The translations under genes and the position numbers were made by a program. Positions 13,127 to 26,300 of a DNA stretch of 64,000 nucleotides are shown here, piece by piece (position 1 is the stretch's first letter; every line of letters begins with the position of its first letter). The DNA is from Pelodera strongyloides (taxonomy: Eukaryota; Nematoda; Chromadorea; Rhabditida; Rhabditidae), in the NCBI GenBank assembly GCA_036852015.1, contig JAANDG010000349.1, positions 1-64,000 of the forward strand, given 5' to 3'. Below the pieces are notes generated by a model. It ran no database searches. It saw only the letters and a list, made by a program, of their open reading frames with translations, and had not been told where the DNA came from.

Positions 13127-16100
13127 TTAATAGATTTGCAATTTTTGCACTTGGTCTGTGGGAACTTGTGGTAGTAGACGTCTCACACGAGGACTATCGC
13201 TTCCTAAAATAAAATAAAGTGTTAGTAAATATATTAGATGAGCCCTCTAGAAGAACAAGATGTGTTATTATTGTATGTCAAGTGAAATATATGATTTTGA
13301 TAACATACAAGCGTCTCCGACATGTATCCTAAAGTTAAAATTGAACTGAGCGTATCTATGTATAAGATCACAATGACAGTACCCGATGCTCCTCGGGCGC
13401 TAGGAGGTGCTGACCACGAATGTTCATTTCGGCCCAATTGTTGTGGAAGAAAATGATGGCCTGGGTGAACTTGAGAATCATAAGCTTCTTGCTGGTGTTG
13501 AACTCCCTGTTGCACCACAGTTGGATGTTGATGATGTACAACGCCAGCTTGTGGATACGCCATTTGACTGCTGGCAGCAGCCATCGGTTCCTAAAATATG
13601 TGACTTACGGTATGGTAAAGCGACACAATTATTAATCATTTTTTTGTTGTAATAATAATGGTTTATTGAACATATATCAAATACACACGTTCAAAAGGTT
13701 GCCCTTAGTCATTAGTACATGTGTTCGTCCAGTTATTTCATTGATCACATCCCAACAGTAATAAAAAGAGCTAATGTTCAGCATAAGGTTAAAAGCCGCA
13801 CGGCACATGCCTGTGTCTTTTGTTGCAAATATCCAGCTGTGTCTGCTGAACTATGAGCTCCGTCATAATGCTCAGGGTGAGCTTGATGCGATAGTATGGG
13901 TTGCAGTTGTGGATAGTTTCTCCCAGAAAGACGAGGGCTCCCTGCTGACTGATTACTCCACATTTGCCTAGAATGTAGATTGGTATTGGTCATTACAGGC
14001 AGTCGATAGCAATATTCTTGTTGAGCAACCGTTGAGCTTATGTTTTTGCCCTATTTCAGTCGCAGAACAAACGGCGCAATAAATGTTAGTCTGAAATATA
14101 CACTTACGCACTGTTAGTTTTAACATCGAGGAATTGATGAGCGGATTTTTGCCTTTGGTCGCTATTTACCTCTGAACTCTTTGATGGTCATGGTGGAGAC
14201 TGGGCGACTTGCGAAGCTGATGTTGGTTTTGCGGAAGCATTTTATCAGGATGGAATGGTATGCGGTGCATTGTCTGCACGTTGAGATCCCGACCCTGTTT
14301 GAGTGTTCTCTGTACGCTCAGGGGAAATATTCCCTGCGATTTCATGTAGCCCGTCAATTGCATGGGGATTTCTTGAAGTACCTGAAAACGCTTTTGTTAT
14401 GTGTTTCATATTAGCTCATTTTACATGAATGACTTGTTTTGCATTCTTTCCAATCCTTCACTCTATTGTTTTCCTATTTAGCTCCTTTTTTCCTACACAA
14501 ATACCCTTTTGTCTACAGAGATTGCAGCTACTCTCTTTCTATTTCGAGCAATCGAAAGCAATTTAAATGTTTTCTGTCATCTATGTTTTTTTTTGGATTG
14601 CACATTTGTGCTCCTGGTGTGTGTGTGTTCTTATAATACATTTAATATTTTCGCCCACTCTCGAATTATCTACTTCATTGCATTTTTATTACTGAAGTGA
14701 TTAATGCAAGAAAGAACGGAAGTCGGGTGAAAACCAGCACTTTTTCGATCGAATTAGATTAGACAGATTTAGCTTCGCAGCGTGACTCCTCTGACGTATG
14801 CTTTTATTAGTAGTCGAATAAAGACGCTTCGTTGAAAGTATCAGTAAAAAAATGATTAACCTCTTTAGCAAGTAATCGTTTCGCATCCTGAACCTCTTCC
14901 TCGGACAACTGTCTATGAGGCGGAAGAAAGTTTCGAATTTGGACAAACTAAAAAAGAATACTTCAAATGGAGAGACCCAACTTGCTGATTCAAAGTAAAA
15001 AAAGTTCTTTTTATACCGACTAAACTGCTGAAAAGTTCATTTATGTACAGTATATTCGTCCATGAACCCTGTTTTAATTATTAAATAGTCGCGTGATCTT
15101 TTCTAGAAGCTACAGCTACTACAAAACGTGAAAGTAGGTCTGCCATTTTTGCTTTTTTTTTTACCATTGAGTCAGAATACAAATATTTATACAGACGCCC
15201 ACATGCAACGAGCTGTTCGCCATAGCTTAGGGACTTTATTTTCAAATATATCAAAAATTAGTGAAAAATCAAAGTAAAGATCCACATGTTATGTGCTTCT
15301 CAAAGTATTACGTATTTACAATTGTACCATAAACAATAACAACTTTATGAAATCCAAAAGAACACATTAAAAGAGCATGCAATTTTTTTTTTTTTGAAAA
15401 AATGACCATCTTGTGATTCTTCAAATAACAGAAAACAAGTGTGTTATTTGTCGAATGAAATGCAACGACTATTGAAGGCTGTGTTTTAGCCGGGAGAGGG
15501 ACCATTGAACGGACATATAATAAACAAGCTTAAATTGCCGGATTGTTGTTGAATACGCTGAGAATGTTGAATGTTGTCGCGTTCAAAATAACGATGCTAC
15601 TGGTTGCGGTGAAATGAACTTTGGCTTATTTGTTTGAAAAATTCGTAATTACCTGAACAATATCACGCTTTGCATATTTGCCGTTCCAGCTGAGAAGTAC
15701 GTTGTCAGAATCAAGAACTTTCATTTCTTCAAAGGAATCGTATCCAACACCAACAATTATTATAGAAAGAGGAAGGGAGGAGGCCTGAAAAAAAAAGAAA
15801 AATTGTAAAACGTGTCACTTTTTATTTTGAGCTTAAAGCGAAATGCTAGCCTCTTTGGAAAATTTGCATATGATAAGCAAATCATATGTATCCTATGCTA
15901 CTTTTGTACGATTGCCGTGGACGATCGTACAAAATTAGCATAGGATACGATTTGCTTATCATATGCAAATTTTCCAAAGGGCTAGCATTTCGCTTTAAAG
16001 GAACGCGTTCACAAGATATTCGCCATTTTCATTTGCCTTTCATTAAATATACAAAGATATACAGAAAAATTCGGTATCAAAACCAGAAAAACGAACTCAG

Positions 16101-19100
16101 GGAGAGAAATTTCTGAGGATGGGAGTTTCTGGATTACAGTAGATACGCAATTGCCCGGGTAGCGGTTGATTATGAATATTATAAATACCCTGCAGCGTTA
16201 AACATGAGATATGATACCACTGCAGGGTATTCATTATCGGCAGCAACTCGGGCAATTGCTTTCGTGCACAATTTATTTATTGTTATCCAGTAACTCCCAT
16301 TCTCACTCTCAGTGATTTCTCTTCCTGAGTTCGTTTTCCTGTAATTTGCAACTGGTAGCGTACTTTTCACATCATCCTGTATTTGATGAAAATAAAATAA
16401 TGACAAATTTAGCTTGACTGCCTTCCTTTAAATATCATAACAAAGAGGCTGAGAAGAAGCAATACCTTAATCTTGCTTACACACAGATAAAATAAATCAG
16501 CGCAGTTTCTTTTCTAATCTATGTTTGTGCCACCAAAACACGTTATTATGAAGGTAAAGCTAAAATACGGGAGTTGTTTTTCTCTATTATATATATCGAC
16601 AGTCGGTGTCGACTTACAAAATAAGATTAATAATACTAATATTGGAGATAAGCCTAAATATACACGGCAACCTGACAATAAACTTCCCCTGGTTCCGCCT
16701 TTTGTTTACCTTAACGATCTGCTCCTTAGTTCTCTCAATATTCGTAATGACACCATCCGTGATTATCAGCAATACATGATATCTGCTTCCGTCGTGTGGA
16801 AGGGCGGCAGCCTGTTTTGCTGCAAATCTGAAAGCAGTTTATCAGTTTATTCAGCTGAATTAGCTCCTTCTCTTACTTATTCGCGAAATCGGAACTTTTT
16901 TTTTGCCTTTTTGCCCCAGGGTGCACCACCCGAGTTTGGTCAGTGAAAGATTCCATTGAGTGAATGAATCAAACGCGCTAGTGAACAATGGAGTGCGTCA
17001 TATGTTTCGCTTAACAAAGTTCTAATTGTAATAATTAGGTTCATACTCAGTTATTGTTCTACAAAGTACTCATTATACTCATACTTTATGGTTGGTGCAA
17101 AATCCGTCGGTCCAGCGAAGAGAACATGCCTTTGCGCAATGCGGTATGCATTCAGAAGGCCCTGAATTCCTTCACACCGAGGATCTCCGGATTCGACATT
17201 CTAGAAACAACTGTTTTGGACATCTATTATTTGCACTTTGCACACACTTTGCACACCTTTCAAGATATTACTGCTGATTTCTTTCATAAATAAAGTGTGT
17301 CATCCGGATAATTATTATATATATTTGCTCCGTTTTGCTACAAAATATTTGGCATTTACCTCGTTATCCATTACTAGAAAAGCACATGTAGCTTATACTG
17401 ACTTAGCTCAAAAAGGATGACTGAAACCACATTATCCAATACTTAGTTATAAGAAAAAGATCGGTTTTTAGGCGAATCCAAGAAAAAAGGGCACTTGCAA
17501 GTATTATTGTGCTATAATTTGAAGGCGAACACCACAAATTAGTGCAAATTTATGGGGACCCAGTTAACTTCGGCATTTAATTTTTGAAACAGCCATTCTA
17601 ACAACCTATCACTATTCGTTTATTTTAAGAATTTATGGCTTTTTTGACCCCAATGACACAATGGTTTTATTTTTTATTGGAAGGCATAAGTTCCCTTATG
17701 ATACATTTTTTTCCTCACTGCTGTTCATTTTGAGTTAGGAAATACGATCATGCACTTCTCTCCCGTCGGAATAAATTCCAGAGGATGATAAAGTATACCA
17801 AGAACTAGAAACATACCAATGGGAAATTGTACATGACTTTGTTGGAGTTGGGTAGTTGAGCACCAAACCCATATGCGTTGAACACTTTGCTTTGATTGTA
17901 GTATTGACATATTTCAGCTATCGATCGGATTGCGATCTCGTACTGATTGGCTGAGGTGGGATCAATACGGTGCAAAGAAGACGAATCGTCCAGAGGTAGA
18001 TTTGATTTGGTGAAATCGACAGCAACGGTGAAATCGAGCTCCGTTCTGAATTTATATCTTTCATTTTTAAATAAATAATGGTGGGGCACACCAATATAAA
18101 CCTATATTTATCATTTGTTCATTATTTGTACGAATGATGCTTATTACAATATAACATACTAACTTATTTTCAACAAGTGTCACCCCGTTGAAGCTTATCT
18201 GCGTCGTTTGCGGCATAATATACCGTACGCAAAATACAGTCGCACCCTTATTTTCTTATAATGTGTCCCGAGGGTGCCTTTTTGTGGGTCTTTGGAGTTG
18301 TGTCTATATAGGTGAATCTTGTTGAAAATTAGTTTGTATATATTGTAATAAACACCCTTTATACAAATTATGAACAAACGATCAACATAGGTTTATTTTG
18401 GTGGGTTACGCCCGACCCTTTAAAGGATCGGGCTCACCACACAGTCGTTATTGTTCTTATTTTTATTTATTGTGAAATTATACCGCGGCAACTATGGTTC
18501 CAATATCCAATTACACACTAAGGCACGTGGGCAGATATACCCAACTTCATCAATGTCCCTTTCCGAAAAACTGGCAATTATATTCCCCTCCAATTCACCT
18601 ACAGACATGGTACTCTCTGGAGTTTTCGTTGCAACACACAACAACGCTATAGTACGATATGTTGAATGCACTATCACTGCTCAGTCACTTGTATTAGACA
18701 ATTTACCCTTACCATACTGGTAACATCGCCGCATTTACTGAAAACTGGGATACCTATAAGCGTAGTTGAGCATGCTACTTTATATTGGGACCATGTTTAT
18801 CGCAGTGTGGTTTACAATAAATAAATAAATCAGAACAAAATTCTGTAGAAGTGACTCCGACCCTCTAAAGCGCATTCAATTTACATTACATTAATTACAG
18901 GAATCACTGTTACATCTACACTCTAGTGATTGGTCACGAGCATAAGTTGGTCCATTAAGGGACATTCATCCGTAAATACCACATGAGTTACGCCTTCAGT
19001 TAAGACGAATTTATTTTCTTGCTTTTGTCACTGGTCTACCGTGTTCAATCCGCCGTATACATGCGTATCATACTTGCGTCTGCTACAGAAGCGACTTTGT

Positions 19101-22100
19101 TCTTTGATCGAAGGGATGCGGAGCCGCATCTTCGTTACTTCAGGGTTCAACATACAAATGAGGGGAAGGGGAATGCCCGCTGCCTTGCTTTTTCTCTTGC
19201 GCCAGACGAGAAAAAAGGAGGAAACCAGACGGACGATAAATTGAATGGACAGCCTAATATAATTTGGTGACCGCTTGGGAATGTAGCCGATGTCTACAAA
19301 TTCTCATCCGTATACTGGTGCACAATCCCCCTTTTGAGGGACAAAACTCGAGGAACGAGGGGTCGACAAAACGGTGCAAGATATTAGTTGAGGTTTGAAA
19401 TAAATAGAAGCTACTATCATATGAACACGAGTTTCTTCGTAGGATATTCTTGACAATTGTCTTAAAAAAACCTATTCCAGAATGAGCCCGCTTATTTCAA
19501 CTGATAAACGTGCATATCTACCAAAACTACAAGTTCACGTGTTCTACTCTGCCCTCTTGGATTGGTCGATGGAAAATAATTCTCCAATGAGAAACTAGAA
19601 ATAACCGACGATCTTGTTTTGTTCACAAAACTTTCTAATTCTTGAGCGTAATCCAACTTTAATCCACCCTCATATACATGTTAAGGCTGTTATTAGCTAT
19701 TATTGGCTAATACTGATAAATATTATTCAGATCTTCGTCAATATCCACTGGTTGTTTCTCTATGTAATTGTTGGTTAGTGCAAAGTAACTGTTCGGTACT
19801 GCGTACATTTTGGATGAGAATAATAAACGTGCTATGTGAACTGACCCTCCTTGGACGAAGTCGAGAAAGGTGAAGTCGTACCAACAGAAGAGTTTGTGAA
19901 TGTGAAGTATTCCAGAATCGGTGTACTTTTTGCTCTTGCGTGCCTTTTTGTGGTGTACGAGCTAAAAAATAGGATGTGGGAAAACGGTAAATATTCTCTA
20001 TGATGCGTTCACATATTTTGAAACTTTTGCTTCACGTCATAATTTGTTGCATAAAAATTGTTCAATGGTGATTTTTCCGAAGAAATGAATGAATTACCGG
20101 CACATCCACGGCAGTTCCGTTTTCGAGACTTTTCAAAATGTAATTAATTGACAATTTGCATGATCCGACGAGATCGTGGCTAAATAAAATAGAATGTTGT
20201 CAGTTCAAGGAAAGGTGCCTGTTGCACGCAACATCGTAGACCATAGTTCAAATTAATGGTTAGTGAGCGATAGCTTGTGAGGTGAACCAACTTTTAAATG
20301 CATACGTTGACTTGTTTTGACATTTACCATTTTTGGTTTTGGTACAGGATCTGCTCATACAGTATGTGCAACAATTCCTGTCCGTAATAAATGTTTTGTT
20401 ATATGCATTTCAAAGGTAACTTCCAGTGCAATCCAATGCTCACATTAAGATGCAGTTCTATGTTTCTAAATTGTGAAAGTAACCTGAAGCGTTTGCTGGA
20501 ATATTCTAGTCGTGTGTTTTATAGTTCAATCTCCGATGTCGCGCGTGGGACTGTATTTACAAAAAAAGTTAGATTTAGCTGTTGTTGATTGCAGCATTAA
20601 TTCCAAGTAGCCATCTGCTTTACATTAGTGGTTACTTACTTTCCGTCCGCATCCCAATCGTAACACTCGATGAAGAATTCCCTGAAAACAAAATTGAAAA
20701 CAGTAAAACGTATGTACTGGGTTAAATTGCAACATAAAGAGAGGTCCTCTTATCATTAAAACGGTGAATTACGACTTAATGAACGGTATCCAATTAATCC
20801 CACATAATTAAATAACCAGAACATAAGTATGTTGATCAAGCTGGATTCAGCGTGTCGTAGTTTCATGACATCACCAACCACGAAGAAGAAAAGTTCACAT
20901 TTTGACAAGAAAAGTTCACACATGTGCTCATTACCTATTTCTATCTCGGTAGCACAATTGATCCATGTTGATTTCAAACGGTTTCCACTTTGGTGCCAGG
21001 TTTTGTTCTTTGTACCGAGTTCGGAAAGCCAACTGCAGCCTGAAAGAGCATTAATCATGCGAGTGTGTGAAGGTTTTTTACAAAAGTACTATTTATGCAC
21101 GTTCCAGAAACCGTTTCAGAGAAATCTGCCAGGTTTATATTATGGATCGTTGCCGGAATGTCGTGGAGGGCTAGACAATAAGCAGTTGGCATAGGACATA
21201 AATGAAAGTGGTGCGTAATCCTCATCCTCTACAAATCTTAGTTCAACGGCGATAAGCATATTGTGGTCCTTCTTGTTGATTTTGGGGAAATGTTAGTGAG
21301 TTACTATGATGTATGTGTTACTATGATCTATGATGTAAAATTATTATGTATGTGTGTGTTTCGAAGTCATAGGTCCTAGGAAAAAGACGTACAAGATTCA
21401 CAGGTATCGCAGATAAAGCTTACGTTCCATCATGATTGATCCTTGACACTTTCAGGAAGGGATCACATTTGCCCAAAAAGTCCTTCCGATCCAGACCAGA
21501 AGCGCTATAAAAGTGAAGTGTAAGCATTGGTCTGCAACAGGAAAATATGCCAAGACAGGGAAACATTTCCAATAATTTGTTTCAGAATATATCTTTATTA
21601 ATATTAATCGTTTACATCTGCCAAGTAATGAAACTCTACACATCTCGGAAAAATCAACATATGAAAAGAAAAATAAGTCTAGGTGCGCAGAAGCAGTTCT
21701 CGAAAACGAGTTCAGCCTTACCTACCTGCAAATGAAATAGACTGATTCTTGCCGGCCGGCTGTCAATTCTTCTGCGGTAATTGTGATCGAACCATATTGC
21801 TTGCCATCTTCTCTGGAAACATGAGGTGATGTTCTATGTAGCTTTTACATTACCTGCATTTTGATTGTAAGCCGAAGCACAATCCAACACATAAATATAT
21901 AGCTAAATATAGAACGCACCGCAATGGTACAGTAACCCGATTGTACTGCGCGGAGACAATTTCGTGTAAAAGAACGGTCGCCGAGCCAAGCCTTGTGCAT
22001 TTCCCTACTGGGCCTTTGTCGAATCTGAAAGCTTTTTGCCGATACATCTTGATTAGTCTCACCAAAAAATATATACATCGAAAGAAATAAACGTGTTATG

Positions 22101-23374
22101 TGAATGCCGTGTTAAATGAGAGAACTAGGAAAATAAGAATAGCAATGTATTAAGGTGCCATTATGGATCATAAAACTTAATTCAAGTGAATTGACACCAC
22201 ATAACGATGGGGTATTGGACTCACACTTCAAACAACAGCTTTTGTTGATCCTCGAAATTATAGGGCATCGTGATTTTGGTTGCCCAATCTGGATCAAGAC
22301 AATTGTTTATCACCTAAATAGACATGAAATTGTTAGACGACGTGCGAATTCAGTGTTTAGAACTCACAATAGATCTTGGTCATCCATCGGATGGGTAAGG
22401 ATAAAAAACTGACGATGAGTTTGTTCACATGTGCTTTCTCATTAGTATTTTTATGCCGATTTTTATGCCGATTGGAAAAACTTGATCTAAACATTCTAAT
22501 GGACCTTAATACACCCTTAATACACCAAGTTGCTAGATATTTCCAGGCCACATTATCTACCACTCGCGTTGTTTACCCAACAATTAATCTGTATTTATGG
22601 GTTGCGTTTGCCTCTGAGCGCACGCACTTCCTTTGAAATGCCTATGCCAGTTAAATCCATTGTGTAGCAAATTGGATCGCACAGTCAATTCACTTTCACA
22701 CGGGTCACAGTTATAAATGCAACTATTGCGAGTAGTTCGTCGGCGAATTAAGCCAACATTATTAAACGGGTAATGGTATCTCGCTCATTACCTCAGTCCT
22801 TCCAACTTCTTTCCATTTTCTCGTTCGAACCGGCCCGAGAGACACAACACGCACGACGCAGTATGGATCGGATACCGATTCCAAATCCGCATCTTTCAGG
22901 TCGCTTAAAGATCACAAATATTAACAACAACTCCTGGTTTAAAAAATAAAAATGAAATGATCACTCTCTTTCGTCGTTTTACAATCTCCTCGTTGTGTAA
23001 GAAATGTGTTTGAAAGTTTCGAACTCTCTTGCAAAGAAAGTGATTGGCGGTCTCGTATCGGCTTAAAAAAATCAATCGACTGCTGTAATCTAACAAAAAA
23101 AAACTAGCAAAAGTCCGATGTTTGAGTAACAGTTGTCGTGAGTTTGTATGACAGAGAACATTTATTACAAGAGATTCTGCAGAGAGCAAAATAAAGCTTT
23201 TGGTGCTTCTGAGAGTTTAATCACTTTTTGTAATCATTTAAACATTGAAAAACAACATTATTAAAAGTAAGAATTCCAACAATTTTAAGGTTGAACAATC
23301 ACCAACCGTGCTTTTAAGGTGAGAACGACCTTGCTCACATTATCACCAAATTCATCCTCAAAGTCTTCATTCAT
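13127..23374 (-). CDS. Copine (C2A-C2B-VWA) with long Gln/His-rich C-terminal tail
   Basis: Copines are calcium-dependent phospholipid-binding proteins acting at membranes. Exons: 23374-23307, 22903-22792, 22313-22227, 22024-21920, 21812-21726, 21531-21424, 21039-20935, 20681-20640, 20179-20098, 19961-19846, 18045-17817, 17200-17085, 16827-16710, 15784-15653, 14947-14861, 14381-14170, 13967-13811, 13590-13383 and 13203-13127. C2A contains [17 protein letters not shown]2B contains [19 protein letters not shown]. The VWA domain has the metal-site motif DFTKSN, then [18 protein letters not shown] and [12 protein letters not shown], ending RDIVQFVQIRNF and [15 protein letters not shown]. Residues after that form a tail of about 190, rich in Q, H, P and S, which ordinary copines of 530-580 residues lack. 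A short linking exon between 22227 and 22024 was not located, because the phase requires one. Codons for about six residues are missing at the 17085/16827 junction compared with the family. The ATG at 23374 follows a TTTCAG acceptor. Confidence 0.92.
13804..13811 (-). other. GC-AG intron donor in copine
   Basis: The exon ending at 13811 reads ACACAG followed by GCATGT. No GT donor keeps the frame, while this GC donor joins exactly in phase to the exon starting at 13590 (KTQ then EPMAAAS). It is therefore a probable non-canonical GC-AG intron. Confidence 0.6.
15833..15998. mobile_element. MITE copy 1 (long terminal inverted repeats, TA flanks)
   Basis: This 166-bp element lies inside a copine intron and is almost entirely palindromic. 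The left half starts TTAAAGCGAAATGCTAGCC and the right half ends GGCTAGCATTTCGCTTTAA. A TA dinucleotide borders each end, as expected for Tc1/mariner-type target duplication. It has no coding capacity. A close relative lies at 31232-31400. Confidence 0.85.
16088..16341. repeat. Long imperfect inverted repeat (second foldback element)
   Basis: The left arm at about 16088-16194 and right arm at about 16221-16341 are diverged reverse complements. Matching blocks include AACGAACTCAGG...AGAGAAAT, GCAATTGCCCG and ATACCCTGCAG. The spacer is about 26 bases. It lies in the same copine intron as MITE copy 1, 90 bp away, and is unrelated to it in sequence. An ORF across the right arm (16179-16406, minus) is not a copine exon. 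Confidence 0.75.
18046..19845. other. Large copine intron with no recognised gene
   Basis: This 1.8-kb intron separates the exons encoding FLDFVQGG and [12 protein letters not shown] of the VWA domain. It contains a short near-palindrome at 18409-18432 (CCCGACCCTTTAAAGGATCGGG core) and a 90-codon open frame at 18451-18723 (plus) of unknown status, with no recognised similarity. Confidence 0.4.
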
Positions 23375-26300
23375 CTGAAACTAAATATTAAAAAGACAGT
23401 AGTGGAAACAACAGAAAAGGGAAAAACGCAAAGGATGTAAAATTAGCCCCACATCTATCTCGTATCTTAAGCTTATATACTATGTGGATATATTCTAAAT
23501 GTATTAATGACATTCGATAGTTCTGTGTTTTGTTTCCGTAGTATTATGCAAAATGTGCTGCGTCTCACTAAAAATTCAAAGTGTGCATGGAAACAAAGGC
23601 TGTAGCTAACAAAGAAAACACCACCAAAGCACGAAATAAATTGTAATCTTAATTGTAATATTTGGGCAGATAACGGAAAAACGATACAAGAAAACTAAAA
23701 AATAAGACGTACTGGCTAACAAAGTAAATAACAAAGAATAAAAAAAAAACAATGATGAGATATATAGCGTGGCAAATCAGTCGACCAAGTGCATCAGCTG
23801 AAAAAGTGCGAAAGCAAATTGTATCGATTGAAAGGATTAGGAGATTCGGTACTAGTACAGTACATATTCACATGTTTGTTTCAAATATCTTTTGATATGA
23901 CGTATATCGATACGTCATTTCAATACCTAGGGATAAATTTCGTTTTTAGGATAGTATACTCTAAGCTCCGCAAAAGTATAAACACGGGTAAATCGCAGCC
24001 TCCAGAAAACATATACAAATTAATGCTAGCTATGCACATTGTTATTCGACTGTGCTCAAGCTAAAGGTGAACTGAACTATCACCCGGCTGAAGAGTATGA
24101 ACAAAACTACAGTTGTTACATTCTGTTGGGTCATGATTCCCAGCAACGAACACAAGGAAAAACATAAAAAAAGAGAGAAAAGTGATATTTTCCGAGACGG
24201 ATGTTGAAACTAGACAATGATCTGTTAGTGAGTAACCTGATCGGATGCATAGAACGAGGTAGTCATGAGTAGCTCAAATATAGCCTAAGCCGTCAAATAT
24301 AGCCAAAGCCGTCAAACGGTAACTTCGAAAAGACTTTCTCATCATAATATGTTAATATTATTCAAGTGTCGATAGTATTTGTTAAACATATTCTTTTCGA
24401 TGAGGACCTTAAAATCGATGTCCATTTGTGTTTGTTTCAATCAACTGTCGAAAATCCACAAAAAAAACCGCCAATTCAAACATAACTAGTGATTAGCCAA
24501 ATCGATAGTTTCTGTTGCGATTTGTCGCATCTTGTTGTTTTTTGCACGCCCAATGTCAATCTGGGGAGGTTCGTGTTGATTTCTTCTGCAGTCGACCAGA
24601 TGGCAGGCTATTAGAAATCAGCTAGCTGCATGAGAAACCTCATTTCTTCTCATAATAAAGTTTACGCGTCGTTTTTAGTTAAAGGCGAAACAACCTCTGT
24701 TGATGTGGTGATCATGCAAGCCAACAATTTTTTAGATTATAAGGCAATATAAGACAACTATAACAAATATGTGGGTGGTACTAAATGGTTGCAGCAAACG
24801 TGTTTCTTGTTTAATACTCGTGCTCGTTGCGTTTGAGTGGGTTTTTTTATCGAAATTAACATTGCATTAAACGAAGCGAAAGTTATAGCATCGTACTCTG
24901 ACGGTACAAATATAGTAGCACAATAGTTGTTGGCAAAGAGATATAATTCAAAGAAAGGTGAAAACAATGTTCACAAGAAGGCTACAAAAAAATCGGAAAA
25001 ACAAATCATCGAATAGGAATGCTCCAGGGAGACAATAGATAAATCACCCTCAAGCGCCGTCAAAAACAACATATTTGAGACAAAAATGTGGTCACTGCGA
25101 CCAATTTATATATAATGAACACTAATTGTGGCATTGTGTCAAATTGCAATTCGGTTTTCCTTTCTATTTCCAGGAAATATTGTTTAAAAATTGTTTCGTC
25201 TCGTCTAATAGGCAATTTGATTCGCAGTCGACCGTCCCCCTTAAATTAAATTAAATGGTTTTATCGAATTCTTTGCTAACTTCAACGAAAATTCGTCGTT
25301 ACCTTTTTGAAAACTAAGGGTTTGCAAATAAATTGTAGCAGTAAGCACTTTACGTGTGCATGTAGTGATTGGGTGTTTTGTGGCTTAACTGATTTGAACG
25401 CGGTGTGAAAACGGCGCGTGCAAAACGTGTGCCAAGGATATGCGGATGGCAAGTTACACACCTTTAGTGGGTATTTGTGAGATGACTTATTTTTTATTGT
25501 TCCGCAAAGAATTTCCTTATAATGAATTTGCGAATTTGTGTGGGTGTTCGGGATTTTTTGTCGTACAAGCGATGAGGTGCATTATTAAGAGTTGTAGCGG
25601 CAATAATAGTATGCGTGCAACACCACTGCACGCAACTGGTATACAAAATACCTGCAAAAATAGCTAAAAGAAAACCATTTTAGGACAATGAGCCCCCTTA
25701 AATTTGTAGCCAGTTGCTATTATCCTCGGTAAACACGTGGGTGAAGTGCGAGATATACAAAACAATTCACTCACTCATGCATTCATGCATTTATTCGCCT
25801 ATTACGCGTAAACAAAAAGGCCATTGTATGCACAAACCAAAGTGTGCCGTTGTGAAACATCAAATTTGCCATGTCAAATTAAGCCAAAACATAAACAACA
25901 AATCAATTAAAAGTTAAACTAATGTAGCTTCTATTCAATCACAATATAAGCCCTAAAATGCACATGTTTGATTTGGAAATCATGACTTTACTTGTCCAGC
26001 TATTGGACAAAGCACACACACTCTTTGTAAGCCGATGTTGCACTACACAGGTATGAGTTTCACATGTGTACTCGTTGTCGCGTCCCATACAAAGCGTATT
26101 CTTTCAAATATCACCAGGTGCAACTTGCCGGGCATTATACCAAGCTTGAACACGCGCCTACACTGACAATTTTCTGTTACGTAGCTTTTACTCCTTTTGT
26201 ATGGCAACTGAATCAGAAAATCTACAGAATAGAATCAAGAAGAAAATCCACCTGTATTCCGAAATAATCTGGTGTGTCATAATCCACGTTGTTGTATTCT

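Noticed and set aside
13407..14414. Plus-strand frames of 65-81 codons
   Set aside because: They are antisense shadows of copine tail exons, which are supported by phase and splice sites.
14807..14860. Apparent copine C-terminus (frame running to a stop at 14807 near AATAAA-like sequence)
   Set aside because: A GTTAAT donor at 14860 joins in phase to 14381, restoring the conserved [14 protein letters not shown]. Reading to 14807 would truncate the domain.
16179..16406. 75-codon minus-strand frame as an extra copine exon
   Set aside because: The flanking copine exons (16827-16710 and 15784-15653) join exactly, giving the conserved EQIVK-ASSLPLS. This frame falls in a foldback repeat within that intron.
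23789..24064. 91-codon plus-strand frame upstream of copine
   Set aside because: Composition looks AT-driven, there are no splice partners, and no family is recognised.
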